Assembly: GCA_004298295.1 (NCBI GenBank)
Contig: SCUH01000329.1
Location: 1 to 12,160 of the forward strand
DNA from: Betaproteobacteria bacterium
GTDB lineage: Bacteria > Pseudomonadota > Gammaproteobacteria > Burkholderiales > SG8-39
Length of the DNA stretch: 12,160 bases
Direction: 5' to 3'
Made by a program: the position numbers and the translations under genes. Below, piece by piece: positions 1 to 5,751 of the stretch. Each line of letters starts with the position of its first letter. The stretch's first letter is position 1. The notes beneath the pieces are model-generated. The model was not told the origin of the DNA, did not search any database, and saw nothing but the letters and a program-made list of their open reading frames with translations.

Positions 1-204
1 GTTGCGGTGCAGGTTCTGCATGTCCGGACCGTGGCGCGGACCGCCCATGCCTTCGTTCGGGTCGACCCCCGGCGGCGACTCGATCTTGATCACGTCGGCG
101 CCGAAATCCGCGAATTGCCGGACGCAGGTCGGTCCGGCGCGCACGCGCGAGAAATCGAGGATGCGGAACCGGGACAGAGCGCTCGAGGCGCTGATTCGGG
201 ACAC
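1..204 (-). CDS. CaiB/BaiF (family III) CoA-transferase, N-terminal fragment
   Basis: Partial gene: only the first 68 codons are in the window and the rest lies beyond the left edge. Reading the minus strand gives RILDFSRVRAGPTCVRQFAD, then FGADVIKIESPPG and GPRHGPDMQNLHRN. This is the N-terminal Rossmann-like segment of family III CoA-transferases (usual pattern: VLDLSRVLAGP..LADLGADVIKIE.P.GD). These enzymes move CoA between organic acids through an aspartyl-CoA intermediate; the catalytic Asp lies further downstream and cannot be checked here. GTG at 202-204 is chosen because it gives about 14 residues before the conserved RILDFSR, which fits the family. There is no clear Shine-Dalgarno, and other in-frame starts further up would overlap the hydrolase gene. 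It starts 10 nt after the stop of the upstream hydrolase gene and is probably co-transcribed with it. The substrate is unknown. Confidence 0.85.
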   Translation of the reverse strand, partial: MSRISASSALSRFRILDFSRVRAGPTCVRQFADFGADVIKIESPPGVDPNEGMGGPRHGPDMQNLHRN

Positions 205-214
205 GGCGATCCGG

Positions 215-883
215 CTAGCCGAGGTGCTGGCGGAAGAACGCCAGCGTGCGCTCCCGCGCGAGCTTCGCCGCCGCGGCATCATAGGAGCCGCGCTGGTCGC
301 AATTGAAGCCGTGGTCCGCGGCGTAGATGTGAACCGCATGGCCGGGGTGCGCGGCGGCGAGCTTCTTCACGCCCGCGAGCGGAATGTGGGCGTCGCGCTC
401 GCCGAAGTGGCACACCACCGGACAGCGCGGCCGAAGCGCGATCTGATCGGTCATGCCGCCGCCGTAGTAGGGCACGGCGCAGGCCAGCCCTTCGAGGCGC
501 GCCGCGGCCATCCAGCAGACGAGGCCGCCCCAGCAGTATCCGACGATGCCGACCTTTCCCGCCGCGGACGCAGCCTTGATTGCCGCTTCCACGTCGCGCA
601 AGGCAGCGTCCATCGCGGTTCTTTCCTTGAATACGCGGCCTGCCTGGATGTCCTCCGGTGTGTAGCCGAGCTCGACCCCGTGCTGCACGCGGTCGAACAG
701 GGCCGGTGCGATCGCCAGGTAGCCGTCCGCCGCGAAACCGTCGGCAACCGAGCGGATGTGACTGTTGACGCCAAAAATTTCCTGCACCACCACGATGCCG
801 CCGCGCGGCTGGCCGGCGGGCTCGGCGCGGTACGCGGCCAAGCGCCAGCTGTCGCCCGCGGTCAGTTCGATGAGGCTTGCCAC
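215..883 (-). CDS. dienelactone hydrolase family protein
   Basis: An alpha/beta-hydrolase of 222 residues, close to the usual length of bacterial dienelactone hydrolases (carboxymethylenebutenolidase). The family triad is visible: nucleophile Cys117 in GYCWGG, Asp164 in GERDAHIP and His191 in ADHGFN. The family glutamate is Glu35 in VVQEIFGVN, with the typical HIRSVADGFAADGYLAIAP following. There is no signal peptide, so it is cytoplasmic. The start is GTG at 881-883, chosen because AAAGGAG (889-895 on the minus strand) lies 5 nt upstream and the protein then begins (M)ASLIELTAGD. An upstream in-frame extension reading from 1576 is only antisense to the dehydrogenase gene. It lies just ahead of the CoA-transferase on the same strand, and divergent from the dehydrogenase gene with a 42-nt gap. 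It may hydrolyse a lactone or ester in organic or aromatic acid breakdown; the true substrate cannot be read from sequence. Confidence 0.93.
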   Translation of the reverse strand: MASLIELTAGDSWRLAAYRAEPAGQPRGGIVVVQEIFGVNSHIRSVADGFAADGYLAIAPALFDRVQHGVELGYTPEDIQAGRVFKERTAMDAALRDVEAAIKAASAAGKVGIVGYCWGGLVCWMAAARLEGLACAVPYYGGGMTDQIALRPRCPVVCHFGERDAHIPLAGVKKLAAAHPGHAVHIYAADHGFNCDQRGSYDAAAAKLARERTLAFFRQHLG

Positions 884-888
884 GCACG

Positions 889-895
889 CTCCTTT
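889..895 (-). promoter_or_regulatory. Shine-Dalgarno of the dienelactone hydrolase gene
   Basis: AAAGGAG on the minus strand, 5 nt before the GTG at 881-883. It decides the start codon, since the frame is open far upstream. Confidence 0.75.
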
Positions 896-913
896 GCGAT
901 CAACCTCGGCAGG

Positions 914-919
914 TAGAAT
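914..919 (+). promoter_or_regulatory. probable -10 element (TAGAAT) before the Ldh2-type dehydrogenase gene
   Basis: TAGAAT matches the sigma70 consensus TATAAT at 5 of 6 positions and ends 6 nt before the ATG at 926. A transcript starting about 7 nt after the hexamer would begin at or next to the ATG, so the message may be leaderless. No convincing -35 is seen; TTGCGA at 894-899 leaves only 14 nt of spacer. The same hexamer occurs at similar distances before plsY and tsaD. Confidence 0.5.
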
Positions 920-925
920 CTTCGC

Positions 926-1930
926 ATGAGATTGCAGGCGCAAGAACTGTTTCGGCTGGCAGCCGGCGCGCTCGAGCGCGCCGGGGCACATGGCGCGATG
1001 GCGCAGGCCGCGGCGCGCCACCTGGTGGCTGCCGAAGAACAGGGGCTGCCCACGCATGGCCTGTCGCGCGTGCCGTTCTACTGCGCCATGCTGCGCAAGG
1101 GGCGTGCCGACGGCACCGCGCACCCGGCGCTCAAGTCGGACTTCGGCGCCGTCTGCCTGATCGACAACGCGGACGGCCTGCCGTACGCGTCCTGCGCCTG
1201 GGCGCTCGAGGAGGCGATGGCGCGCGCGCGCCGCAACGGCATCGCCTTCGCCGGCGTCACCAACAGCGCGCACGTCGGCGTGCTCGGCATTCACCTGCAG
1301 CCGCTCGCCGCAGCGGGCCTGGTGGGGATCGCGTTCACCAATTCCCCCGCGGCAATTCCGGCCTGGGGCGGGAAGCGGGCGCTGTTCGGCACCAATCCGG
1401 TGGCTTTCGCCTTTCCGCGGCGCGGCGCCGATCCGCTCGTCATCGATCTCGCGCTCACCACGGTGGTGCGCGGCAAGATCATGCTCGCGATGCAGCAGGG
1501 CGAGCGCATTCCGCAGGGCTGGGCGCTCGATCGCGAGGGCCGGCCGACCACGGATCCGCGCGAGGCGATCGAGCACGGCAGCCTGTTTCCCATCGGCGGC
1601 GCCAAGGGCGCGATGCTCGCGCTCGCCTTCGAGCTGCTGTGCGCCGCGCTCACCGGATCCGCGATCGGGCCGGAAGCGGACTCGTTCTTCGCGGAGGAAG
1701 GCAACCGGCCGCGCATCGGCCAGGCGTTCCTCGCCATCGATCCGTCTGCGCTGGCCGGATGCGACCGGTATTTCGAGCGCGTCGAGGCGGTGGTGACGGC
1801 GATGCTCGGCGATGCCGGCGTGCGACTTCCCGGCGCCAAGCGTTTTGCCGCCGGGCGCCGCGCGGCGCAGGAGGGCATCGAAGTGGCGGACGCTCTCATC
1901 GCGCGGATCGAAAAACTGGGGTCAGAGTGA
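926..1930 (+). CDS. Ldh2 family (malate/L-lactate/2-hydroxyacid) dehydrogenase
   Basis: A protein of 334 residues of the Ldh2/YlbC/ComC-type NAD(P)-dependent oxidoreductases, which oxidise or reduce 2-hydroxy/2-keto acids (malate, ureidoglycolate, sulfolactate and related) and are unrelated to classical LDH. Family marks: AAEEQGLPTHGLSRVP with His44 and Arg48, VTNSAHVGVLGIHLQPLA, then AFTNSPAAIPAWGGK, LFGTNPVAFAFP and PLVIDLALTTVVRGKI, followed by the G-x-KG segment IGGAKGAMLALAFELL. No signal peptide. Start ATG 926 gives a normal N-terminus; no good Shine-Dalgarno precedes it, but a TAGAAT -10-like box does. The last residues (LGSE) and the TGA stop are provided by a palindromic repeat (1918-2003), so the native C-terminus may have been altered; at 334 residues it is slightly short for the family. 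It is divergent from the hydrolase/CoA-transferase pair, which suggests organic-acid catabolism. The substrate is not predictable. Confidence 0.92.
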   Translation: MRLQAQELFRLAAGALERAGAHGAMAQAAARHLVAAEEQGLPTHGLSRVPFYCAMLRKGRADGTAHPALKSDFGAVCLIDNADGLPYASCAWALEEAMARARRNGIAFAGVTNSAHVGVLGIHLQPLAAAGLVGIAFTNSPAAIPAWGGKRALFGTNPVAFAFPRRGADPLVIDLALTTVVRGKIMLAMQQGERIPQGWALDREGRPTTDPREAIEHGSLFPIGGAKGAMLALAFELLCAALTGSAIGPEADSFFAEEGNRPRIGQAFLAIDPSALAGCDRYFERVEAVVTAMLGDAGVRLPGAKRFAAGRRAAQEGIEVADALIARIEKLGSE

Positions 1931-1986
1931 CTTTGCGGAGGTGTGCGCGAAATGACGACGACAGATCGGGAAAGCTACTCTGACCC
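1919..1986. repeat. REP-like imperfect inverted repeat at the ldh2/ogt junction
   Basis: The left arm GGGTCAGAGTGACTTT (1919-1934) pairs with AAAGCTACTCTGACCC (1971-1986). The first 10 bp are perfect and 14 of 16 match overall, around a 36-nt loop (1935-1970). The left arm encodes the end of the dehydrogenase including its TGA stop; the loop holds the Shine-Dalgarno and ATG of ogt; the right arm is inside the ogt reading frame. From memory, GGGGTCAGAGT/ACTCTGACCCC arms are common in dispersed palindromes of beta- and gammaproteobacteria, some linked to REP-associated tyrosine transposases. No such transposase gene is in this window. Confidence 0.7.
1937..1942 (+). promoter_or_regulatory. Shine-Dalgarno of ogt, in the loop of the repeat hairpin
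   Basis: GGAGGT, 9 nt before ATG 1952. It abuts the alternative in-frame GTG at 1943 with no spacing, so it supports ATG 1952 as the start. Confidence 0.7.
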
Positions 1987-2464
1987 TCATGGGGCCGACC
2001 CCAGGTTCAGCGCCGTGATCGCGTTTCCGGCGATGAAAGTCGGCGTCGAGACGCGTGACGCGATGCTGACCGGGATCACGTATCTGCCGCCGCGTACGCC
2101 CGTGCTGGCACCGCGGGACCGCCTCGCGGAGCGCGCCGTGCGGCAGCTGGAGCGCTACCGCGACGATCCGGACGCCGCATTCGATCTGCCGCTGGAGCTG
2201 CACGGCACGCCGTTTCAGCTCAAGGTCTGGCGCGCGCTCGAACGGATCCCGCGCGGCGAAGTGCGCACCTACGGTGCGCTCGCGAAATGGCTCGGCTCCG
2301 CGGCACGCGCGGTGGGGCAGGCCTGCGGCGAAAACCGCCTGCCGGTCGTGATCCCCTGCCACCGGGTCGTGGCCGCAGACGGCATCGGCGGTTTTGCGCA
2401 TGCTCGCGGCGGCTACCTGCTGGAGGCGAAACGTTGGCTGCTCAGGCACGAGCGCGCGATCTGA
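1952..2464 (+). CDS. ogt: methylated-DNA--[protein]-cysteine S-methyltransferase
   Basis: A suicide DNA-repair protein of 170 residues that removes O6-alkyl groups from guanine. The alkyl-acceptor motif VIPCHRVV carries Cys136. Before it come the winged-helix DNA-binding part (TPFQLKVWRALERIPRGEVR, TYGALAKWLG), the arginine finger in ARAVGQACGENRLP, and after it GIGGFAHARGGYLLEAKRWLL. The N-terminal ribonuclease-H-like subdomain begins around FSAVIAFPAMKVGVE. It is an Ogt type, without the Ada AraC or phosphotriester-repair domains. ATG 1952 is preferred over the in-frame GTG 1943 because of GGAGGT at 1937-1942. The first residues (TTTDRESYSDPHGADPR) are encoded by the repeat element and look like a non-native tail, so the domain proper starts about 20 residues in. 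It lies 21 nt after the dehydrogenase stop and overlaps xerD by 31 nt, so translational coupling is likely. Confidence 0.93.
   Translation: MTTTDRESYSDPHGADPRFSAVIAFPAMKVGVETRDAMLTGITYLPPRTPVLAPRDRLAERAVRQLERYRDDPDAAFDLPLELHGTPFQLKVWRALERIPRGEVRTYGALAKWLGSAARAVGQACGENRLPVVIPCHRVVAADGIGGFAHARGGYLLEAKRWLLRHERAI
1990..2003. repeat. short palindrome TGGGGCCGACCCCA inside the ogt 5' end
   Basis: TGGGG and CCCCA arms around CCGA, 3 nt after the right arm of the 1919-1986 inverted repeat. The sequence ATGGGGCC(C)GACCCCA recurs at 7645-7660 before dnaG, which marks it as a dispersed element and not chance coding sequence. It is translated as part of the Ogt N-terminal tail. Confidence 0.65.
2422..2426 (+). 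promoter_or_regulatory. Shine-Dalgarno selecting a TTG start for xerD
   Basis: GGAGG, 7 nt before TTG at 2434, inside the end of ogt. It is the best-spaced ribosome site near the expected XerD N-terminus, where no in-frame ATG exists. Confidence 0.65.
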
Positions 2465-3342
2465 GCGCCGCGAACGCGGCGCTGCTCGATGCGTTCTGCG
2501 ACGCGCTCTGGCTCGAGGACGGCCTGTCGAAGAACACGCTGGAATCGTATCGGCGCGATCTGGCGCAATTGGCGGCGTTCCTGCAGCGGCGCGGCCTCGA
2601 CGCGGCGAGCGAAAGCGACCTGTTCTCGTTTCTCGCCACGCGCGCCGGCCGCGCCTCGAGCGCGGCGCGCCGGCTCTCCAGCCTGAAGCGGTTCTACCAG
2701 TATTGCCTGCGCGAGCGGCGCGTCGCCGCCGATCCGACGCTCAGGCTCGAGCCGCCGAAGCCGGCGCGCCGCTTTCCGAAGAGCCTCTCCGAGGCCGATG
2801 TCGAGGCGCTGCTCGCGGCCCCCGACCCGAAGAGCGCGCTCGGGCTGCGCGACCGCGCCATGCTCGAAGTGCTTTACGCCTCCGGATTGCGCGTCTCCGA
2901 GCTGGTTGCCCTCAGGACTTTCGCCACGAGCCTCGATGCCGGCGTGGTGCGCATTCTCGGCAAAGGCGCGAAGGAGCGGCTGGTGCCACTCGGCGAGGAG
3001 GCGGTCGACTGGGTGCGGCGCTACCTCGAGGAGGCGCGTCCGCGGCTGCTCGCTGGGCGCGCCGCGGATGCGCTCTTTGTCACGGCGCGCGGCGCGGCGA
3101 TGACGCGCCAGGCGTTCTGGCACAACATCAAGCGCTACGGCGCGCGCGCCATCCCGGGCAAGAGCCTGTCGCCGCACGTCATGCGGCACGCTTTCGCCAC
3201 CCATCTCATCAATCACGGTGCGGATCTGCGCGTGGTGCAGATGCTGCTCGGGCACGCCGACATCTCGACGACTCAGATCTACACCCACGTCGCGCGCGAA
3301 CGGCTGAAGGCCCTGCATGCCAAGCATCACCCGCGCGGATGA
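2434..3342 (+). CDS. xerD: site-specific tyrosine recombinase XerD
   Basis: A tyrosine recombinase of 302 residues. With XerC it acts at dif to resolve chromosome dimers at division under FtsK control. The N-terminal SAM-like core-binding domain (LDAFCDALWLEDGLSKNTLE, then YRRDLAQLAAFL) precedes the catalytic domain. All catalytic residues are present: Arg153 (SGLRVSEL), Lys177 (GKGAKERLVPL), His248 and Arg251 (SPHVMRHAFATHL), His274 (LLGHADIS) and the nucleophile Tyr283 (TTQIYTHV). The ending ARERLKALHAKHHPRG is typical of XerD and unlike XerC. No ATG lies at the expected start. TTG 2434 with GGAGG 7 nt upstream gives a normal-length protein, whereas the next upstream ATG (2287) would add 49 residues out of frame with ogt. 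It overlaps ogt by 31 nt and the next gene by 4 nt (ATGA). Confidence 0.93.
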   Translation: MAAQARARDLSAANAALLDAFCDALWLEDGLSKNTLESYRRDLAQLAAFLQRRGLDAASESDLFSFLATRAGRASSAARRLSSLKRFYQYCLRERRVAADPTLRLEPPKPARRFPKSLSEADVEALLAAPDPKSALGLRDRAMLEVLYASGLRVSELVALRTFATSLDAGVVRILGKGAKERLVPLGEEAVDWVRRYLEEARPRLLAGRAADALFVTARGAAMTRQAFWHNIKRYGARAIPGKSLSPHVMRHAFATHLINHGADLRVVQMLLGHADISTTQIYTHVARERLKALHAKHHPRG

Positions 3343-3827
3343 AACGGCCTTCGCACAGCGAAACTCCGGCGACGCAGTTTCTCAAGGCGCACGGCGTCGC
3401 CTACAGCGAGCATTTCTACGACTACGTGGAACACGGCGGCACCAGCGTCTCGGCGCAGGCACTGGGCGTTCCCGAACACGCCGTGGTGAAAACGCTGGTG
3501 ATGGAGGACGAGCAGCGCAAGCCGCTGGTCGTGCTCATGCACGGCGATCGCCAGGTCTCGACCAAGAACCTGGCCCGGCAGGCGGGCTGCAAGCGCATCG
3601 AGCCGGCGCCGCCGGAGCACGCGCAACGCCACTCCGGCTACCAGGTCGGCGGCACCTCGCCCTTTGGCACGCGCAAGCGCATGCCGGTGTACCTCGAGCG
3701 TTCGATCCTGGAACTGCCGCGCATCTACATCAACGGCGGGCGGCGCGGCTTTCTGGTGGGCATCGCGCCCGGCGAAATCGTCCGCACGCTCGCGCCGCGC
3801 GTGGTGGACGTGGCCATCGCCGAATAG
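3339..3827 (+). CDS. ybaK: YbaK/EbsC-type aminoacyl-tRNA deacylase (Cys-tRNA(Pro) editing)
   Basis: A protein of 162 residues of the YbaK/ProX editing-domain family, which hydrolyses mischarged tRNA in trans; E. coli YbaK clears Cys-tRNA(Pro). Family marks are TPATQFLKAHGVAYSEHFYDY, SAQALGVPEHAVVKTLVM with the conserved Lys of VVKT, then STKNLARQAGCKRIEPA, a glycine-rich loop around HSGYQVGGTSPFGTRKRMPV and YINGGRRGFLVGIAPGEIV. It has no synthetase domain, so it is a free-standing editor. The ATG overlaps the xerD stop as ATGA, so it is very likely co-translated. It ends 3 bp from the convergent folB stop. YbaK is the best fit, but the exact misacylated tRNA cannot be proven from sequence. 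Confidence 0.9.
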   Translation: MKRPSHSETPATQFLKAHGVAYSEHFYDYVEHGGTSVSAQALGVPEHAVVKTLVMEDEQRKPLVVLMHGDRQVSTKNLARQAGCKRIEPAPPEHAQRHSGYQVGGTSPFGTRKRMPVYLERSILELPRIYINGGRRGFLVGIAPGEIVRTLAPRVVDVAIAE

Positions 3828-3830
3828 CGC

Positions 3831-4184
3831 TCAGCCCTTGCGCCGCTCGATGGCGACGCCGACCAGCCGGACATTGGCGAGGATGCCGATCTTGGCCGCG
3901 CTGACGCGCGCCCACGGCGCGTCGAACTCCTCCAGCAACAGCCGCGCGATGCGATCGGCAAACGTCTCCACGAGGCGGAAATGGCCGCTCGCCGCGAGCG
4001 CGCGGATCCTGAGCACCACCTGCTCGTAGTCGATCGTGTCGGCGACGCGGTCGCTGGCGAACACGGTCTCGCCGGGCAGTCCGATGTCGAGGTCGATCGA
4101 GACCGTCTGGGGAACGTGGCGCTCGCGCCGGTGTATGCCGATCAGCGCTTCGACGCGCAGATCGCGAATCAGGATGGAATCCAT
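3831..4184 (-). CDS. folB: dihydroneopterin aldolase
   Basis: A protein of 117 residues, the usual FolB length. It cleaves 7,8-dihydroneopterin to 6-hydroxymethyl-7,8-dihydropterin and glycolaldehyde in folate synthesis, as a cytoplasmic octamer. Visible marks: the start MDSILIRDLRVEALIGIHRR, the substrate-site segment DTIDYEQVV with Tyr53, Glu73 in LVETFADRIA and the catalytic Lys98 in AAKIGIL. ATG at 4182-4184 matches the family N-terminus. No Shine-Dalgarno is seen: the upstream minus-strand bases are C-rich, with a TAGTAT box 10 nt before the ATG. It is divergent from plsY with only 29 nt between, and tail-to-tail with ybaK. Confidence 0.93.
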   Translation of the reverse strand: MDSILIRDLRVEALIGIHRRERHVPQTVSIDLDIGLPGETVFASDRVADTIDYEQVVLRIRALAASGHFRLVETFADRIARLLLEEFDAPWARVSAAKIGILANVRLVGVAIERRKG

Positions 4185-4194
4185 GCGGGGGAGG

Positions 4195-4204
4195 ATACTA
4201 GAAT
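4195..4204. promoter_or_regulatory. overlapping divergent -10-like boxes of folB and plsY
   Basis: TAGAAT on the plus strand (4199-4204) lies 9 nt before the plsY ATG. TAGTAT on the minus strand (4200-4195) lies 10 nt before the folB ATG. They share two base pairs in ATACTAGAAT, so polymerase could use only one at a time. No strong -35 is seen on either side. Both messages would have leaders of only a few nucleotides. Confidence 0.45.
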
Positions 4205-4213
4205 CCCGACGCC

Positions 4214-4819
4214 ATGCAGACCGCACTCATTGCGCTCGCCGCCTACCTGCTGGGGTCGATTTCGTTTGCGGTCGTGGTGAGCCGCGCGATGCGGCTGCCG
4301 GATCCGCGCGGCTACGGCTCCGGCAATCCCGGCGCGACCAACGTGCTGCGCTCGGGCAGCAGGACGGCGGCCGCATTGACGCTCGCGGGCGACGCCGCCA
4401 AGGGCTGGCTCGCGGTCTGGCTGACGGTTCTGTACACCGGGCAGGCGCCCGCGGCAGGGCTCGAGGCGCCGCTGGCCGGCCTGTGCGCGTTTCTCGGCCA
4501 TTTGTATCCGGTTTTCCACCGCTTTCGGGGCGGCAAGGGCGTCGCTACGGCAGTCGGCGTGCTGATCGGCATCGATGCCTGGCTGGGTCTGGCGACGCTG
4601 GTCAGTTTTGGCGTCGTGGCGCTCTTCTTCCGTATGGTGTCCTTCGCTTCGCTCCTGGCTGCGGTATTCGCAGCCTGTTTCACATTCTGGCTTTACGGCT
4701 TGAGGCCGGTGAGCGCCGTGGTTGCGGTCATGGTGGTCTTGTTGGTGGCGCGGCACCGCGACAACATCCGCCGGCTGCTGCGCGGCGAGGAGCGCCGCAT
4801 CGGGGAGGGGAAGGGATGA
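4214..4819 (+). CDS. plsY: glycerol-3-phosphate acyltransferase PlsY
   Basis: An integral membrane protein of 201 residues. It acylates glycerol-3-phosphate at position 1 using acyl-phosphate from PlsX, the first step of phospholipid synthesis. All family motifs are present: the first helix MQTALIALAAYLLGSISFAV, the GSGNPGATNVLR loop, then GDAAKGWLAV, the GHLYPVFHRFRGGKGVAT phosphate-binding loop and the cytoplasmic tail RHRDNIRRLLRGEE. Several hydrophobic segments (about residues 1-25, 55-75, 85-100, 110-140 and 150-177) fit the multi-pass topology. ATG 4214 follows a TAGAAT box by 9 nt, with no clear Shine-Dalgarno, so a very short leader is likely. The stop overlaps the next start (ATGA). 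Confidence 0.95.
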   Translation: MQTALIALAAYLLGSISFAVVVSRAMRLPDPRGYGSGNPGATNVLRSGSRTAAALTLAGDAAKGWLAVWLTVLYTGQAPAAGLEAPLAGLCAFLGHLYPVFHRFRGGKGVATAVGVLIGIDAWLGLATLVSFGVVALFFRMVSFASLLAAVFAACFTFWLYGLRPVSAVVAVMVVLLVARHRDNIRRLLRGEERRIGEGKG

Positions 4820-5751
4820 AGATTCTGGTGCTTGGCGCAGGCGGCGTGGGTGGCTATTTCGGCGGGCGCATGGCGCAAGCCGGCGCCGATGTCACGTTTC
4901 TCGTACGCCCGAAGCGGGCCGAGGCCCTCGCGCGCGACGGCCTGCGCATCGCGAGCCCGCACGGCAACGCACGGCTGAAGGTGAAATGCGTGACGCGCGA
5001 TGCCGTGAAGCCCGATTACGCCATCGTCCTGTTTACGGCGAAAGCCTATGACCTCGAGAGTGCGCTCGACGCCATTGCGCCGGCGATGGACGGCCCGGCG
5101 CTGGCGCTGCCCCTGCTCAACGGCATGGCGCACTTGCAGGCGCTCGATGCCCGCTTCGGCCGCGAAAAGGTCCTGGGCGGTGTCGCCTACATCGCGGCGA
5201 CGCTGGCGGCCGACGGCGAAGTGCGCCACCTGAACGACTTTCATCGCATCGTCTTCGGCGCGCGCACGCCCTCGCAGAAGCCGGCCTGCGACGCCTTGGC
5301 GGAGGCACTCGCGGGCGTCAAGTTCGACTGGAAACAGCTCGATGACATCGAACAGGCGATGTGGGACAAGTGGGTCCTGCTCGCGACGCTCGCCGGGATC
5401 ACCGGCCTGATGCGCGCCCCGGTGGGGGACATCGTCGCGACCGGATCGGGCGAGAAGCTGACCTTGGCCCTGCTCGGCGAATGCGCCGCGGTGGCGCGCG
5501 CCGAGGGTTTTCCGACCGGCGACGCGGCAATGACCAACTACCGCGGTCTCCTGACGCAGCAGGGCTCGGCCTTCAGCGCCTCCATGCTGCGCGACATCGA
5601 GTCGGGCGGGCCCACCGAGGGCGACCCTATTCTCGGCAGCTTGCTCGCGCTGGCGCGCAAGCATGCCCTGGCGACGCCAGTGCTCGAGGTGGCGGTAACG
5701 CATCTCGAGGCCTACGCGGCCAGAAGGCGCCGTGAGGCCGCCGCTAGATAG
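4816..5751 (+). CDS. ketopantoate reductase family protein (2-dehydropantoate 2-reductase)
   Basis: An NADPH-dependent reductase of 311 residues of the ApbA/PanE family; PanE converts 2-dehydropantoate to pantoate for coenzyme A synthesis. The N-terminal Rossmann motif is ILVLGAGGVGGYFGGRMAQA. The C-terminal helical domain carries Lys185 (WDKWVLLATLAGITGLMR) and Glu268 (DIESGGPTEGDPILG), which align by spacing with the catalytic Lys and substrate-binding Glu of E. coli PanE. Many genomes hold several paralogues of this family acting on other 2-keto acids, and no other pantothenate gene is nearby, so panE itself is not assigned. It starts at ATG 4816 in a 4-bp overlap with plsY, after a strong GGAGGGGAAGGG purine run. 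Its last 8 bp overlap the convergent tsaD end. Confidence 0.9.
   Translation: MKILVLGAGGVGGYFGGRMAQAGADVTFLVRPKRAEALARDGLRIASPHGNARLKVKCVTRDAVKPDYAIVLFTAKAYDLESALDAIAPAMDGPALALPLLNGMAHLQALDARFGREKVLGGVAYIAATLAADGEVRHLNDFHRIVFGARTPSQKPACDALAEALAGVKFDWKQLDDIEQAMWDKWVLLATLAGITGLMRAPVGDIVATGSGEKLTLALLGECAAVARAEGFPTGDAAMTNYRGLLTQQGSAFSASMLRDIESGGPTEGDPILGSLLALARKHALATPVLEVAVTHLEAYAARRRREAAAR

Noticed and set aside
59..69. Palindrome GGGTCGACCC in the CoA-transferase fragment
   Set aside because: It encodes conserved-type residues (PGVDP) and does not match the TGGGGCC(C)GACCCCA element, so it is ordinary coding sequence.
2413..3330. Antisense open frame of 305 codons opposite xerD
   Set aside because: It fully overlaps a gene with all catalytic residues intact, and its product is Arg/Ala/Gly-rich without recognisable domains.
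2434..3342. Possibility that xerD marks an integron or mobile integrase
   Set aside because: It is embedded in an ogt-xerD-ybaK operon of core genes with XerD-specific ending and no att-like repeats. It is the housekeeping dimer-resolution recombinase.
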